In this document: positions 35,992 through 44,246 of the stretch, piece by piece
How the letters are laid out: each line of letters opens with the position of its first letter
How positions within the stretch are numbered: position 1 is the first letter of the stretch
Origin: Alphaproteobacteria bacterium
GTDB lineage: Bacteria; Pseudomonadota; Alphaproteobacteria; Micropepsales; Micropepsaceae
Reading direction: 5' to 3'
DNA: 64,000 bases
NCBI GenBank assembly: GCA_019247845.1
Contig: JAFBAL010000028.1
Coordinates: 1-64,000, forward strand
Translations under genes and position numbers: made by a program
The notes under the pieces: generated by a model
What the model was told of the DNA's origin: nothing
The model's input: the letters and a program-made list of their open reading frames with translations, nothing else
The model's database searches: none

Positions 35992-36693
35992 ATGGACGCT
36001 GTGTCGGCAGTTTTTTCGTTCCAGGGTTTGAACCACGACACGCGCATCCTCGCCGCGCGCAATGTCCCGCTGAGTCGCGGCCGCTTCGACGAGATCGTCC
36101 TTCGCGGGCTCGATGTCGCGATCGCCGTCGCGGCGATCGTCTTCCTGCTCCCGCTTCTGCTGATCATGGCGGCGATACTGGCCCTGCAGGGCGGGCCCGT
36201 GGTCTTCGCGCACAAGCGCGTCGGACGCGGAGGCCGCGCCTTCTACTGCTACAAGTTCCGCTCGATGGTGGTGGACGCCGAAGAGCGCCTCGCCCGGCTG
36301 CTGCGCGACGATCCGGAAGCGCTCGCCGAGTGGCAGAAGGACCACAAGCTGCGCAACGATCCGCGCGTAACGCCGTTCGGCCGGTTCCTGCGCCGCTCGA
36401 GCATCGACGAGCTGCCCCAGCTCTTCAACGTGCTGCGCGGCGAGATGAGCATCGTCGGTCCGCGGCCGATCGTCGACGCCGAGGTTCCGCGCTACGGCCG
36501 CCGCATCGCGAGCTATTATCGCGTCAAGCCCGGCATCACCGGCATCTGGCAGGTCAGCGGCCGCAACGACGTCGAGTACCGCACCCGCGTCGCGATGGAC
36601 TGCCTGTTCGCGAAGTCCGTGCGGCCGTCGCTGTACATCTATCTGGTGGTCGCGACGGTTCCCGCCGTGCTGGCGCGCCGCGGCTCGTATTAA
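35992..36693 (+). CDS. Initiating sugar transferase (ExoY/WbaP C-terminal type)
   Basis: This 233-residue polyprenyl-phosphate sugar-1-phosphate transferase has one hydrophobic hairpin at about 38-66 and the conserved catalytic block K-R-V-G-R-G-G-R-x-F, Y-K-F-R-S-M, then R[19 protein letters not shown] near 140 and G-P-R-P, followed by [16 protein letters not shown]. ExoY transfers galactose-1-phosphate to start succinoglycan; the sugar here is inferred only from the company of ExoA/L/M/O homologues. It stands alone on the plus strand, divergent from exoF, and meets the ExoM-like gene tail to tail. The start codon lacks a strong ribosome-binding site. Confidence 0.9.
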   Translation: MDAVSAVFSFQGLNHDTRILAARNVPLSRGRFDEIVLRGLDVAIAVAAIVFLLPLLLIMAAILALQGGPVVFAHKRVGRGGRAFYCYKFRSMVVDAEERLARLLRDDPEALAEWQKDHKLRNDPRVTPFGRFLRRSSIDELPQLFNVLRGEMSIVGPRPIVDAEVPRYGRRIASYYRVKPGITGIWQVSGRNDVEYRTRVAMDCLFAKSVRPSLYIYLVVATVPAVLARRGSY

Positions 36694-36715
36694 TACATCC
36701 GGTTAATACATCCGG
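36690..36715. repeat. Exact tandem 13-mer at the exoY/exoM convergent ends
   Basis: TTAATACATCCGG occurs twice head to tail (36690-36702 and 36703-36715). The second copy encodes the last residues and the stop of the ExoM-like gene on the minus strand; the first copy contains the stop of the ExoY-like gene on the plus strand. It looks like a small tandem duplication of a gene end. Confidence 0.75.
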
Positions 36716-37593
36716 ATTTCGCTCAAGCCCGACAGCCTGGCCACGACGCCGCCATGCAGCGCCGCGCGGATCAGATAGCGCCTGCTCGACACCGCGTGCG
36801 GAAGAAAGACCACCGCCGCCACGCCGCAAAAGACGCATTTGAGAGACGCCAGGCCGATCCTGAACGGTGTTCGTCCCAACGTTTCGAGACGCCGGCCGTG
36901 CGACTGGCCGGCGCGAAAGCTGCGGCGAAGCAGCCAGCGCATGCCGGCGCGTTCGACCGGCACGCGCTCATAGCAGACGGCGCGCGGGTCGAATCCGATC
37001 CGGCCGCCCGCGTCGCGAAGGCGGTAGAAGAAATCCTCGTCCTCGCCGCCCGTCGCCCCGAGCTCGAGGCGGAAGCGCAAGCCGTTCTTCTCGACGGCGT
37101 CGCGGCGGAACAGCACGTTTCCGGTATAGGCGGTGACGATCTCGCCGCGCACCCGCACGGGCCGGGTGGAATGGAAGTCTCCGGCGACAAGCCAGCGGGG
37201 ACTCGTGTCCGGATAGACCGCGGTGACCGGTCCGAGCACGACGTCGAAGCCCTCCCGCTCGGCGGTCTGCATCAACGCCTTCAGCCAACCCGGCGCCGGC
37301 AGTTCGTCGTCGTCGAGGAACGCGATCCAGCGCCCCTTCGCCGCGTCGAGACAGGCGTTGCGCGCTATCGAGATGTTGTTCGCGGGCGCATGGACGTAGT
37401 CCAGGGCGATCCTGAACTCCTCGGAGGCGAGCGCGACCAGATCCCGCGCGCGTCCCTCTTGGGTGTTGTCGGCCACCACCACCTGGAGCCGGTCCGTCGC
37501 AAGCCCGGTGTTGCGCGACAGCGCGGCCAGCGTCTCGACGATCTCGGGACGGCGGTAGCTGCAGATGCAGAGCGTGACGTCGGGCGCGCTCAT
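36703..37593 (-). CDS. Glycosyltransferase family 2, ExoM-like
   Basis: This 296-residue GT-A enzyme has I-C-S-Y-R-R-P near residue 10, N-N-I-S-I-A-R-N-A-C-L-D-A-A-K-G-R near 73 and the metal-binding F-L-D-D-D-E-L-P motif near 95. The later G-D-F-H-S-T-R-P-V, the G-N-V-L-F-R-R-D-A segment and G-G-E-D-E-D-F-F follow the ExoM pattern closely, and ExoM adds a beta-1,4-linked glucose in succinoglycan. A hydrophobic C-terminal stretch (about 245-270) may anchor it. The gene starts in an ATGA overlap with the ExoL-like gene, preserving the exoL-exoM pairing. Confidence 0.86.
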   Translation of the reverse strand: MSAPDVTLCICSYRRPEIVETLAALSRNTGLATDRLQVVVADNTQEGRARDLVALASEEFRIALDYVHAPANNISIARNACLDAAKGRWIAFLDDDELPAPGWLKALMQTAEREGFDVVLGPVTAVYPDTSPRWLVAGDFHSTRPVRVRGEIVTAYTGNVLFRRDAVEKNGLRFRLELGATGGEDEDFFYRLRDAGGRIGFDPRAVCYERVPVERAGMRWLLRRSFRAGQSHGRRLETLGRTPFRIGLASLKCVFCGVAAVVFLPHAVSSRRYLIRAALHGGVVARLSGLSEIRMY

Positions 37594-38717
37594 GCGGCCC
37601 GGTCGGCGAGGATCGAGACAAGGCGCTCGCAGTCGCTGCGATCGGCGACGAAGGCCGAACGCGGCGCGCGGCGCGCCGCATCGCGCATCCGAAGGTAGGC
37701 ATGCGGCGAAACCGTTTCGAGAAAGGATTCCAGCTCGCGGGCCGGATCGTCCATCAGCACGCCAAGCCCCAACCGGTCGAGCCAGCGGCCCGTCTCGGTG
37801 CGCCTGAGCGCCAGCGGCACGGCGTTGAAGCTTCCGCCTTCATACAGGCGATTGGGCAGCAGCCATTCCGAGTTCCCGCCCTCCTCGAAATAGTCGATCG
37901 CCCAGACGAAATGCACGTTTCGATAGAGCCTTCCGAGGTCGGCCGGCGCATAGGCGCCGCCGAAGGTCATGGCGGGCACCTGGGCGACCTCGCGGGCGAG
38001 ATCGCCGAAGACGCCTGCGGCCGGCCGGCCATGGATTTCGATGCGAACCAGGTCGGGCCTCTTTCGCGCAAGCCGGCTGAGGATATCGAAGCTGCGGCGG
38101 CAGCGGATCATGCCGAACCAGCCGATGCGCCACGGCGGACCGTCGAGCGGATCGGACTCCGCTTGTTCCGCCGCGTTCAGGAAGAGCAGCTTGTTCTCGA
38201 CCAGCGCGACCGGCAGAGCGTGCTTCGAAAACTGTCGCGCCTCGAAATATTCCCGCTGGAAGGCCGGCGAGCTCGTGACCAGCAGATCGGCCTCCCGCAT
38301 CAAGCCGCGCTCGACCGCCCGCAGAATCCGGCCGGCGCGACCGGGCGACAGCAGCAGGCGGTGGATATCCAGGACCTCATAAGCGATCGGCAGGTTTCCG
38401 CCGCGCGCGCGCCGCAGCGCCCTGGCAACGGCCAGCATCTCGAGGTTCCTGGCCATCAGGACGTGAACGGGACCCAGGCGCCGCGCCAGCGCTTGCGGGG
38501 CCAGCACTTGGCGCAATGTCGCCAGGCTTCTATGTGCGAACCGCGCATCGAATGTCTGGCCCAGCGCGATCGCGGGAGCGCCTGCGATTTCCGATGGTGG
38601 AGGAGCGCCACGCCAGAAGCCCGCGACCACCGCATCCATGCCGCCAATGCGAAGCATGCGCAAACGGCGCGCGACCGCAGGATCGTTCAGATCGTGCACC
38701 AAATAGGCAACGCGCAT
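37590..38717 (-). CDS. Glycosyltransferase, ExoL-like
   Basis: This 375-residue GT-B-type protein begins A-Y-L-V-H-D-L-N-D-P-A-V-A-R-R, the N-terminal signature I associate with ExoL, followed by A-G-F-W-R and a central Y-E-V-L-D-I-H. The second Rossmann half begins near residue 215 (W-R-I-G-W-F-G-M-I-R) and has E-G-G-N-S-E-W-L-L-P-N-R-L-Y-E-G-G near 290, a donor-binding region. ExoL adds the second glucose in succinoglycan synthesis. It is the first gene of the coupled exoL-exoM pair. The 170-base gap to the divergent deacetylase contains none of the GTTCC/GGAAC elements. Confidence 0.84.
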   Translation of the reverse strand: MRVAYLVHDLNDPAVARRLRMLRIGGMDAVVAGFWRGAPPPSEIAGAPAIALGQTFDARFAHRSLATLRQVLAPQALARRLGPVHVLMARNLEMLAVARALRRARGGNLPIAYEVLDIHRLLLSPGRAGRILRAVERGLMREADLLVTSSPAFQREYFEARQFSKHALPVALVENKLLFLNAAEQAESDPLDGPPWRIGWFGMIRCRRSFDILSRLARKRPDLVRIEIHGRPAAGVFGDLAREVAQVPAMTFGGAYAPADLGRLYRNVHFVWAIDYFEEGGNSEWLLPNRLYEGGSFNAVPLALRRTETGRWLDRLGLGVLMDDPARELESFLETVSPHAYLRMRDAARRAPRSAFVADRSDCERLVSILADRAA

Positions 38718-38887
38718 GCCGATCCGTCGCGTCCTTCCACTTCAGTCAGCAAACGCACGAGCCTAGGCTTGGTTCGACCGCGTAAACGTGAGCCCGGCTC
38801 GATGCCGCCATCGTCGCCTGCGGCTAAACTGCCCGCAACCAACCGTCACCGCGATGCGTTAGGAAAAGCGCGCGGGAGACAGAGCAA

Positions 38888-39769
38888 GTGCTTGAAATCG
38901 TTCGTTCATGGCGTCGAGTGCCAACGCAGAAGTTCTCTTTGGCGCAATCGCTGGGCTATGCGCCCGACGACCGCCTCCTCATCGTGAACTGCGACGACTT
39001 CGGTTCGAGCAGATCCGCCAATCTCGCCATCGAACGCTCGCTGCGCGAAGGCGCGGCGACCAGCGCCACCTTGATGGTGCCCTGCCCCTGGGCGCGGTTG
39101 GCCGCGAAGTCGAGCAGCGATCTCGACATCGGCGTCCATCTCACGCTGACCTCGGAATATCCCGCCTATCGCTGGCCCTCGCTCACCGGCGCCGCCTCGC
39201 TGCACGACAAGGACGGCTACCTTCCGATGACCACCCAGGAAGTGTGGGCGCGCGCCGACCTGGCCGATGTCGAACGCGAATGCGTGGCGCAGATCGACTG
39301 CGCGCTCGATTGGGGAATCGACGTGACGCATATCGACAGCCACATGGACATCCTGCAGCTCGACCGCAACTACTTCGCGGTGTACATGCGCCTGGCCCGC
39401 CGCTACGGCCTTCCGGTGCGCCTTTGCCGCTCGTCCTTCGAGTGGCCGTTCTCGGCGATGAGCCAGTCGAAGCTCGACGAAGCGGGCATCGTGACCACCG
39501 ACGGCTTCATCGCGCCGCCCTGGGGCGAAGAGGCACGCGGCACGCTCTTCCGCCGCGTCCCCAGGATCGCGAGCGGCGTGACCGAGTTCGTGGTGCATCC
39601 GGCGGCCGACAGCGAAGAGCTGCGCGCCTACGACACGGAATATGCCGATCTGAGGGTGGCAGACGCGCTGTGCCTGACCGATCCCGCGCTCAAGTCGATG
39701 ATCGCGGCCTGCGGCATCCGGACGATCGGTTACCGGCCCTTGCGCGACGCGATGCGCGGCAGGGCCTGA
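38888..39769 (+). CDS. ChbG/YdjC-family carbohydrate deacetylase, GTG start
   Basis: This 293-residue protein has a single YdjC/ChbG TIM-barrel-like domain. The metal-site motif (usually A-D-D-F-G) reads N34-C-D36-D37-F-G; H85 in G-V-H-L-T-L and H149/H153 in T-H-I-D-S-H are the other likely ligands and catalytic residues. ChbG removes acetyl groups from chitooligosaccharides; in an exopolysaccharide island it could deacetylate an acetylamino sugar or an O-acetylated polymer, which is inference. There is no signal peptide. GTG at 38888 follows GGGAGACAGAGCAA, a fair ribosome-binding site. The Ala-to-Cys change in the first motif is unusual. Its final codons are tandemly repeated downstream. 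Confidence 0.83.
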   Translation: MLEIVRSWRRVPTQKFSLAQSLGYAPDDRLLIVNCDDFGSSRSANLAIERSLREGAATSATLMVPCPWARLAAKSSSDLDIGVHLTLTSEYPAYRWPSLTGAASLHDKDGYLPMTTQEVWARADLADVERECVAQIDCALDWGIDVTHIDSHMDILQLDRNYFAVYMRLARRYGLPVRLCRSSFEWPFSAMSQSKLDEAGIVTTDGFIAPPWGEEARGTLFRRVPRIASGVTEFVVHPAADSEELRAYDTEYADLRVADALCLTDPALKSMIAACGIRTIGYRPLRDAMRGRA

Positions 39770-39807
39770 GATGCGCGGCAGGGCCTGAGATGCGAAGCAG
39801 GGCCTGA
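39751..39807. repeat. Three tandem 19-mers at the 3' end of the deacetylase gene
   Basis: GATGCGCGGCAGGGCCTGA is repeated at 39751-39769 and 39770-39788, and once more with two changes (GATGCGAAGCAGGGCCTGA) at 39789-39807. The first copy contains the last codons and the TGA stop of the deacetylase gene, so the gene end and its stop have been duplicated twice. Confidence 0.85.
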
Positions 39808-39824
39808 ATCGCTCCAGGCCCTGC
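39797..39824. terminator. Hairpin with perfect 10-bp stem between convergent genes
   Basis: GCAGGGCCTG (39797-39806) pairs with CAGGCCCTGC (39815-39824) across an 8-base loop. The left arm is part of the third 19-mer repeat. It lies between the deacetylase stop and the convergent GH16 stop and may end transcription from both sides. There is no long T tract, so a conventional intrinsic terminator is not certain. Confidence 0.6.
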
Positions 39825-39845
39825 CGCACGTGCCCCAATGCCGCC

Positions 39846-40706
39846 TTACGGCTTGGACGAATAGACCCTGATGTAGTCGACGAACATGTTCGACGGGAAC
39901 ATCGTCGTGCCGTCCACCTTGCCGCCCCAGTTGCCGCCGAGCGCGAGGTTGACCTCGATGAACATCGGCTTGTGCATGTCCGGCGGCGTCGCGAGCTTGT
40001 AGACCTGCTTGCCGTCGAAATACCACGTGATGTAATCGGCTTCCCAGTCGCAGGCGTAGGTGTGGTAGTCCTGGCTGGTGTCGGGCACGGTCACCTGCGT
40101 GCCGTAGTCCACTTCCTTGCCGTTCTGCTGGCTATGCGCGCTAGTGTAGAGCGTGGTGGGCGAGTTGCCGAGGACCTCCATGATGTCGATCTCGGGCGGC
40201 CACGAGCCGTCGGCCGGCAACAGCCAGAACGCCGGCCATACGCCCTGCGTCGTCGGCAGCTTGGCGCGCATCTCGAAGTAGCCGTAGGTCTGGCTGAACG
40301 AGTGATAGGAGTTCAGCTCGCCTGACGTGTATTTGTAGTTGCTGATCAGGCTCTGGATCTTCTTCGGCGCATGGCGGCCCTTCAGGATGAGCTTGCCGTC
40401 CTTGGTGGTGGTCCAGGGCTTCACGCCCTGGGTCAGCGGGAAGTTGGAGTTGATGTACCACTCCTGCTCGCCGTTGTTCTCCAGCGTGTTGCCGGGCCCG
40501 TTCAGCGGGTCGTACCAGAAGTCCGTGCCCCAGGTCCCGGTGTGCCCATCCCACAGGCTCAGCGTGTCGAAATTGTCTTGGAACGTCAGCTTCCCCCCGG
40601 CGTTGGCTTCGGTGCCGCACAGGAGTGCGACGGCGCTGGCCAACAGTGCAGTCGTGATCTTGGTGCGCACGCGCGCGCCTGCCTTCTTCGAGGCGAAGTT
40701 TCGCAT
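39846..40706 (-). CDS. Secreted GH16 endo-beta-glycanase, third copy
   Basis: This 286-residue enzyme has a long basic N-region and signal peptide cut near residue 36, then a GH16 domain with E172-I-D-I-M-E177 as nucleophile and acid/base. The catalytic domain is closer to that of the RTX-type enzyme at 24068 than to the ExoK-like one: both share F-W/Y-W-Y-D-P-L-N-G and N-G-E-Q-E-W-Y-I-N segments. I chose the ATG at 40706, preceded by AAAGGG; a longer in-frame start adds 32 implausible residues. It stands alone at the right edge of the island and could act on released polymer for remodelling or reuse. Confidence 0.88.
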   Translation of the reverse strand: MRNFASKKAGARVRTKITTALLASAVALLCGTEANAGGKLTFQDNFDTLSLWDGHTGTWGTDFWYDPLNGPGNTLENNGEQEWYINSNFPLTQGVKPWTTTKDGKLILKGRHAPKKIQSLISNYKYTSGELNSYHSFSQTYGYFEMRAKLPTTQGVWPAFWLLPADGSWPPEIDIMEVLGNSPTTLYTSAHSQQNGKEVDYGTQVTVPDTSQDYHTYACDWEADYITWYFDGKQVYKLATPPDMHKPMFIEVNLALGGNWGGKVDGTTMFPSNMFVDYIRVYSSKP

Positions 40707-41087
40707 CGACAACCCTTTCTGTTTTTTTCTTGTCGTCCCAGCCGGGGGACGCGGGTCCAAAAACCGTGCATGCCGGGTTCCATCAACTAAAATTTCTGTC
40801 ACGATGGAACCAATTCCAAACTACATCGCGACGACAAAAAAATTTTCGGCGCAATGCGGGGCGTCATGCCTTGGCGCCGCGAAATGCGGCGCGTCATATC
40901 GACACCGAAAACCGTTGCCGGAAGCATGCCGTAGACAGTTCCGACCGTTGCTCGCGAACCGTCGCCGCGCACCCCAGTCCGCGGCGATGGCGTCTCATTT
41001 GCAGCGGTGGACCCGAACGGACCGGGAATTTGGATATCGGGGCGGCGCGGCATAGGATTTTGCCGGAATCCGCGACTCCGGGGGATC
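40707..41087. promoter_or_regulatory. Intergenic region with GTTCC/GGAAC inverted repeat and a 19-base direct repeat
   Basis: This 381-base gap separates divergent genes. GTTCCATC (40777-40784) and GATGGAAC (40803-40810) are perfect 8-base inverted arms about 70 bases upstream of the GH16 start, carrying the same GTTCC/GGAAC element as the other island promoters; a further GTTCC is at 40938. To the right, an imperfect 19-base direct repeat with period 30 lies at 40849-40867 and 40879-40897 (GCGcAATGCGGgGCGTCAT and a variant), following an A+T-rich run. The right side is presumably the promoter of the sortilin-like operon. A GGGGG ribosome-binding site precedes 41088. Confidence 0.5.
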
Positions 41088-44000
41088 ATGACCAGCTCAT
41101 TCCGCATACGTGCATTTCTGCTGTCGACGGCGCTGATCGGAGCATCAGCCGCATTGGCACTGGCACCACCCAAAAACTCCGCGGCCAAGACCGCCCCGGC
41201 GCAAGCCGTGACGAGCTTTCCTGTCAACCCAAGCGTGTTCAAGGCGCTGCAATGGCGCGGCATCGGTCCCTATCGCGGCGGGCGCGCGCTCGCGGTCGCG
41301 GGCATTCCGGGCGACGCCTATACCTATTACTTCGGCGCGGTGGCGGGCGGCGTGTTCAAGACGACGGATGGCGGCGCGACTTGGCAGCCGCTGACCGATC
41401 ACACGCCGATCTCGTCGGTCGGCGCCATGGCGGTCGCGCCTTCCAATCGCAACGTCATCTATGTCGGAACCGGCGAGGCGGCGCCGCGCGGCGACATGAC
41501 GATCGGCGACGGCGTCTACAAGTCGACCGACGGCGGCAAGACCTGGAACAGCGTCGGGCTGAAGGACACCCGCCAGATCGGCGCGCTCGTCGTCGACCCC
41601 AACGACCCCAACATCGTGCTGGTCGCGGCTTTGGGCCATGCCTTCGGGCCCAACAAGGACCGCGGCGTGTTCCGCACCACCGACGGCGGCAAGACCTGGA
41701 ACAAGGTCCTGTATAAGGACGACCAGACCGGCGCCATCGACGTGAGCTTCGATCCGCACGATTCCAAGATCGTCTATGCGGCGCTGTGGCAGGCGCGGCG
41801 CCTGCCTTGGAACTTCTCGAGCGGCGGGCCGGGCAGCGGCCTCTACCGTTCGACCGACGGCGGCGTCACCTGGACGCATTTGACGGGCAACGGCCTTCCG
41901 GGCGGCATCCTCGGCCGCATCCACGTCTCGGTGTCGGGCGCGGATTCCAAGCGCGTCTATGCGATGGTCGAGGCGGCGCAAGGCGGACTCTTCCGCTCCG
42001 ACGATGGGGGCGATCACTGGCGGCGCGTCAGCGACGACGGCCGCCTGACCCAGCGCGCCTGGTATTTCTCGACCATCCTGGCGGACCCGAAGGACGCCAA
42101 CACGCTCTACGCCGAGAACACAGGCCTCTATCGTTCGACCGACGGCGGCAAGAGCTTCAACCTGCTGCCGGCGCGGCACGGCGACCATCACGGCATCTGG
42201 ATCGACCCCACCAACACCAGCCGCATCATCGAATCCAGCGACGGCGGCGCCTCGATCACCTACGACCGCGGCAAGACCTGGACGAGCCAGGACAACCAGC
42301 CGACGGCACAGTTCTATCACGTCGCCGTCGACAACCGCTTCCCCTACTTCCTCTACGGCGCGCAGCAGGACAATTCGAACCTGGCCGTCGCCAGCCGCGA
42401 CGACGAAGGCGCGATCACCGACAAGGACTGGTACAATGCAGGCGGCGGCGAATGCGGCTTCGTCATCGCCGATCCACGCGACGCGCAGATCATCTATTCG
42501 ACGGCCGAGAACTTCATCGTCCGCTTCGACCGCCACACCTATCAGGACCGCGTGATCTCCGTCTGGCCGGTGGACGCCTCGGGCCATGCGGCCAAGGACC
42601 TCGATCACCGCTTCAACTGGACCTCGCCGCTGGCGATGTCGCCGTTCAATGCCGACACGCTCTATTACGGCATGGAAAAGCTCTACAAGACGACGAACGA
42701 CGGCTCGAGCTGGACGGCGATCAGCGGCGATCTCACCCGCAACGACAAGTCCAAGCAGCAGGCTTCGGGCGGCCCGATCACCAAGGACATCACCAGCGTC
42801 GAGTATTATGACACCATCTTCGCCATCGCCGAGTCGCCTTTGAAGAAGGGCATGCTGTGGGTCGGCACCGACGACGGGCTGGTGCAGCTTTCGTCCAACG
42901 GCGGCGGCAGCTGGAGCAACGTGACGCCCAAGGCGATGCCCGAATGGGGCACCGTCAGCATGATCGAGCCGTCGCGCTATGACGCCGGCACGGCCTATGT
43001 CGCGGTCGACCGCCACAAGCTCGACGACACCAAGGCTTACGTCTTCAAGACCGGCGACGCGGGCAAGACCTGGACGCGCATCGATGCCGGCTTGCCCGAC
43101 GGCTCCTGGGTGCATGCCGTGCGCGAGGACACGCAGACGCGCGGCCTGCTCTATGCCGCGACCGAGACCGGCGTCTTCGTGTCCTTCGACGACGGCGGGC
43201 ATTGGCAGAGCCTGCAGCTCAACATGCCGCGCTCGCCGGTGCACGACCTGGTCGTCAAGGGCGACGATCTCGCGGTCGCCACCCACGGCCGCGCGTTCTG
43301 GATCCTCGACGACGTGACGCCGCTGCGTCAGGTCGCGGCCGCGCAGACGGCGTCCGACGTCTATCTCTATACGCCGGAAACGGGCTATCGCCTCTATTAC
43401 CCCGACCAGGTCGATATGCGCCCGCCGGTGGGTGAGAACCCGCCGTCCGGAATCCTGATCGACTATTACCTGCCGTCGAAGCCCATCGCGGCGCTGACGA
43501 TGGACATCGTCGACGCCAAGGGGCAGCTGGTGCGGCACCTGACCAGCGTCAAGTCCAACAAGCAGGAGCAGCCGCCCGAATGGCCCGACCAGGTGCATCC
43601 GACGGACACCTTGCCGACCGAGCCAGGCATGAACCGCTTCGTCTGGAACCTGCGCTATGACGATCCGGCGCAGATCGCGGGCGCGTTCTATGCCGGGCTG
43701 CCGCCGCGCGGCCCGATCGCGCTGCCCGGCAAGTACACGGTGACGCTCATCACTCAGGGCCATACCCAGACGGTGCCGCTGACCATCAGCGCCGATCCGC
43801 GCGTCAAGGGACCGTCGACCGGGTTGCAGCAGAAGTTCGCGCTCGCGATGGAGGTCTATCACGACCAGGACGCGCTGCATCGCGCGGTGAACGACATCCG
43901 GTCTGTCAAGGCGGAGATCGCCACGAACCTCAAGAAGCCGAACGGCCCGGCGCTGTCCGCGGAAGGCCAGCCGCTCCTGACCTCCATCTCGCAGGTCGAA

Positions 44001-44246
44001 TCCGAGCTCATGCAGGTGAACATCAAGGGGTCGGAAGCGAACCTGAACTTCCCCGGCCGGCTCAACGAGCAGATCTATTCCTTCGCCGGCCTGCTCGACG
44101 ATTCCGACACGCCGCCCAATGCGCAAGAGATCGAGACCTATAAGAGCTACCACGCGCAGCTTGCGGCGCAATTGTCGGCCTGGAACACCTTGAAGACGTC
44201 CAAGCTCGCCGCGTTCCGTCAGCATGCAGGAAAGGCGTCGCATTGA
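41088..44246 (+). CDS. Sortilin/VPS10-like BNR-repeat protein, paralogue 1
   Basis: This 1,052-residue exported protein has a signal peptide ending near residue 26. It shows about ten Asp-box/BNR motifs of the form S/T-x-D-G-G-x-x-W (T-T-D-G-G-A-T-W, S-T-D-G-G-K-T-W and others) through residue 720, as in the ten-bladed sortilin/VPS10 beta-propeller, followed by a beta-sandwich-like stretch and a helical C-terminal region. Database entries often call such proteins glycosyl hydrolases, but no catalytic residues are established and I do not assign enzyme activity. It is the first of three coupled paralogues. A periplasmic or surface binding or peptidase-accessory role is possible. The start at 41088 gives the clean signal peptide. 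Confidence 0.85.
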   Translation: MTSSFRIRAFLLSTALIGASAALALAPPKNSAAKTAPAQAVTSFPVNPSVFKALQWRGIGPYRGGRALAVAGIPGDAYTYYFGAVAGGVFKTTDGGATWQPLTDHTPISSVGAMAVAPSNRNVIYVGTGEAAPRGDMTIGDGVYKSTDGGKTWNSVGLKDTRQIGALVVDPNDPNIVLVAALGHAFGPNKDRGVFRTTDGGKTWNKVLYKDDQTGAIDVSFDPHDSKIVYAALWQARRLPWNFSSGGPGSGLYRSTDGGVTWTHLTGNGLPGGILGRIHVSVSGADSKRVYAMVEAAQGGLFRSDDGGDHWRRVSDDGRLTQRAWYFSTILADPKDANTLYAENTGLYRSTDGGKSFNLLPARHGDHHGIWIDPTNTSRIIESSDGGASITYDRGKTWTSQDNQPTAQFYHVAVDNRFPYFLYGAQQDNSNLAVASRDDEGAITDKDWYNAGGGECGFVIADPRDAQIIYSTAENFIVRFDRHTYQDRVISVWPVDASGHAAKDLDHRFNWTSPLAMSPFNADTLYYGMEKLYKTTNDGSSWTAISGDLTRNDKSKQQASGGPITKDITSVEYYDTIFAIAESPLKKGMLWVGTDDGLVQLSSNGGGSWSNVTPKAMPEWGTVSMIEPSRYDAGTAYVAVDRHKLDDTKAYVFKTGDAGKTWTRIDAGLPDGSWVHAVREDTQTRGLLYAATETGVFVSFDDGGHWQSLQLNMPRSPVHDLVVKGDDLAVATHGRAFWILDDVTPLRQVAAAQTASDVYLYTPETGYRLYYPDQVDMRPPVGENPPSGILIDYYLPSKPIAALTMDIVDAKGQLVRHLTSVKSNKQEQPPEWPDQVHPTDTLPTEPGMNRFVWNLRYDDPAQIAGAFYAGLPPRGPIALPGKYTVTLITQGHTQTVPLTISADPRVKGPSTGLQQKFALAMEVYHDQDALHRAVNDIRSVKAEIATNLKKPNGPALSAEGQPLLTSISQVESELMQVNIKGSEANLNFPGRLNEQIYSFAGLLDDSDTPPNAQEIETYKSYHAQLAAQLSAWNTLKTSKLAAFRQHAGKASH

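Noticed and set aside
38718-38887. Possible small gene or operator in the exoL/deacetylase gap
   Set aside because: It has no coding-quality frame with a ribosome-binding site and none of the GTTCC/GGAAC elements; it is probably just a divergent promoter.
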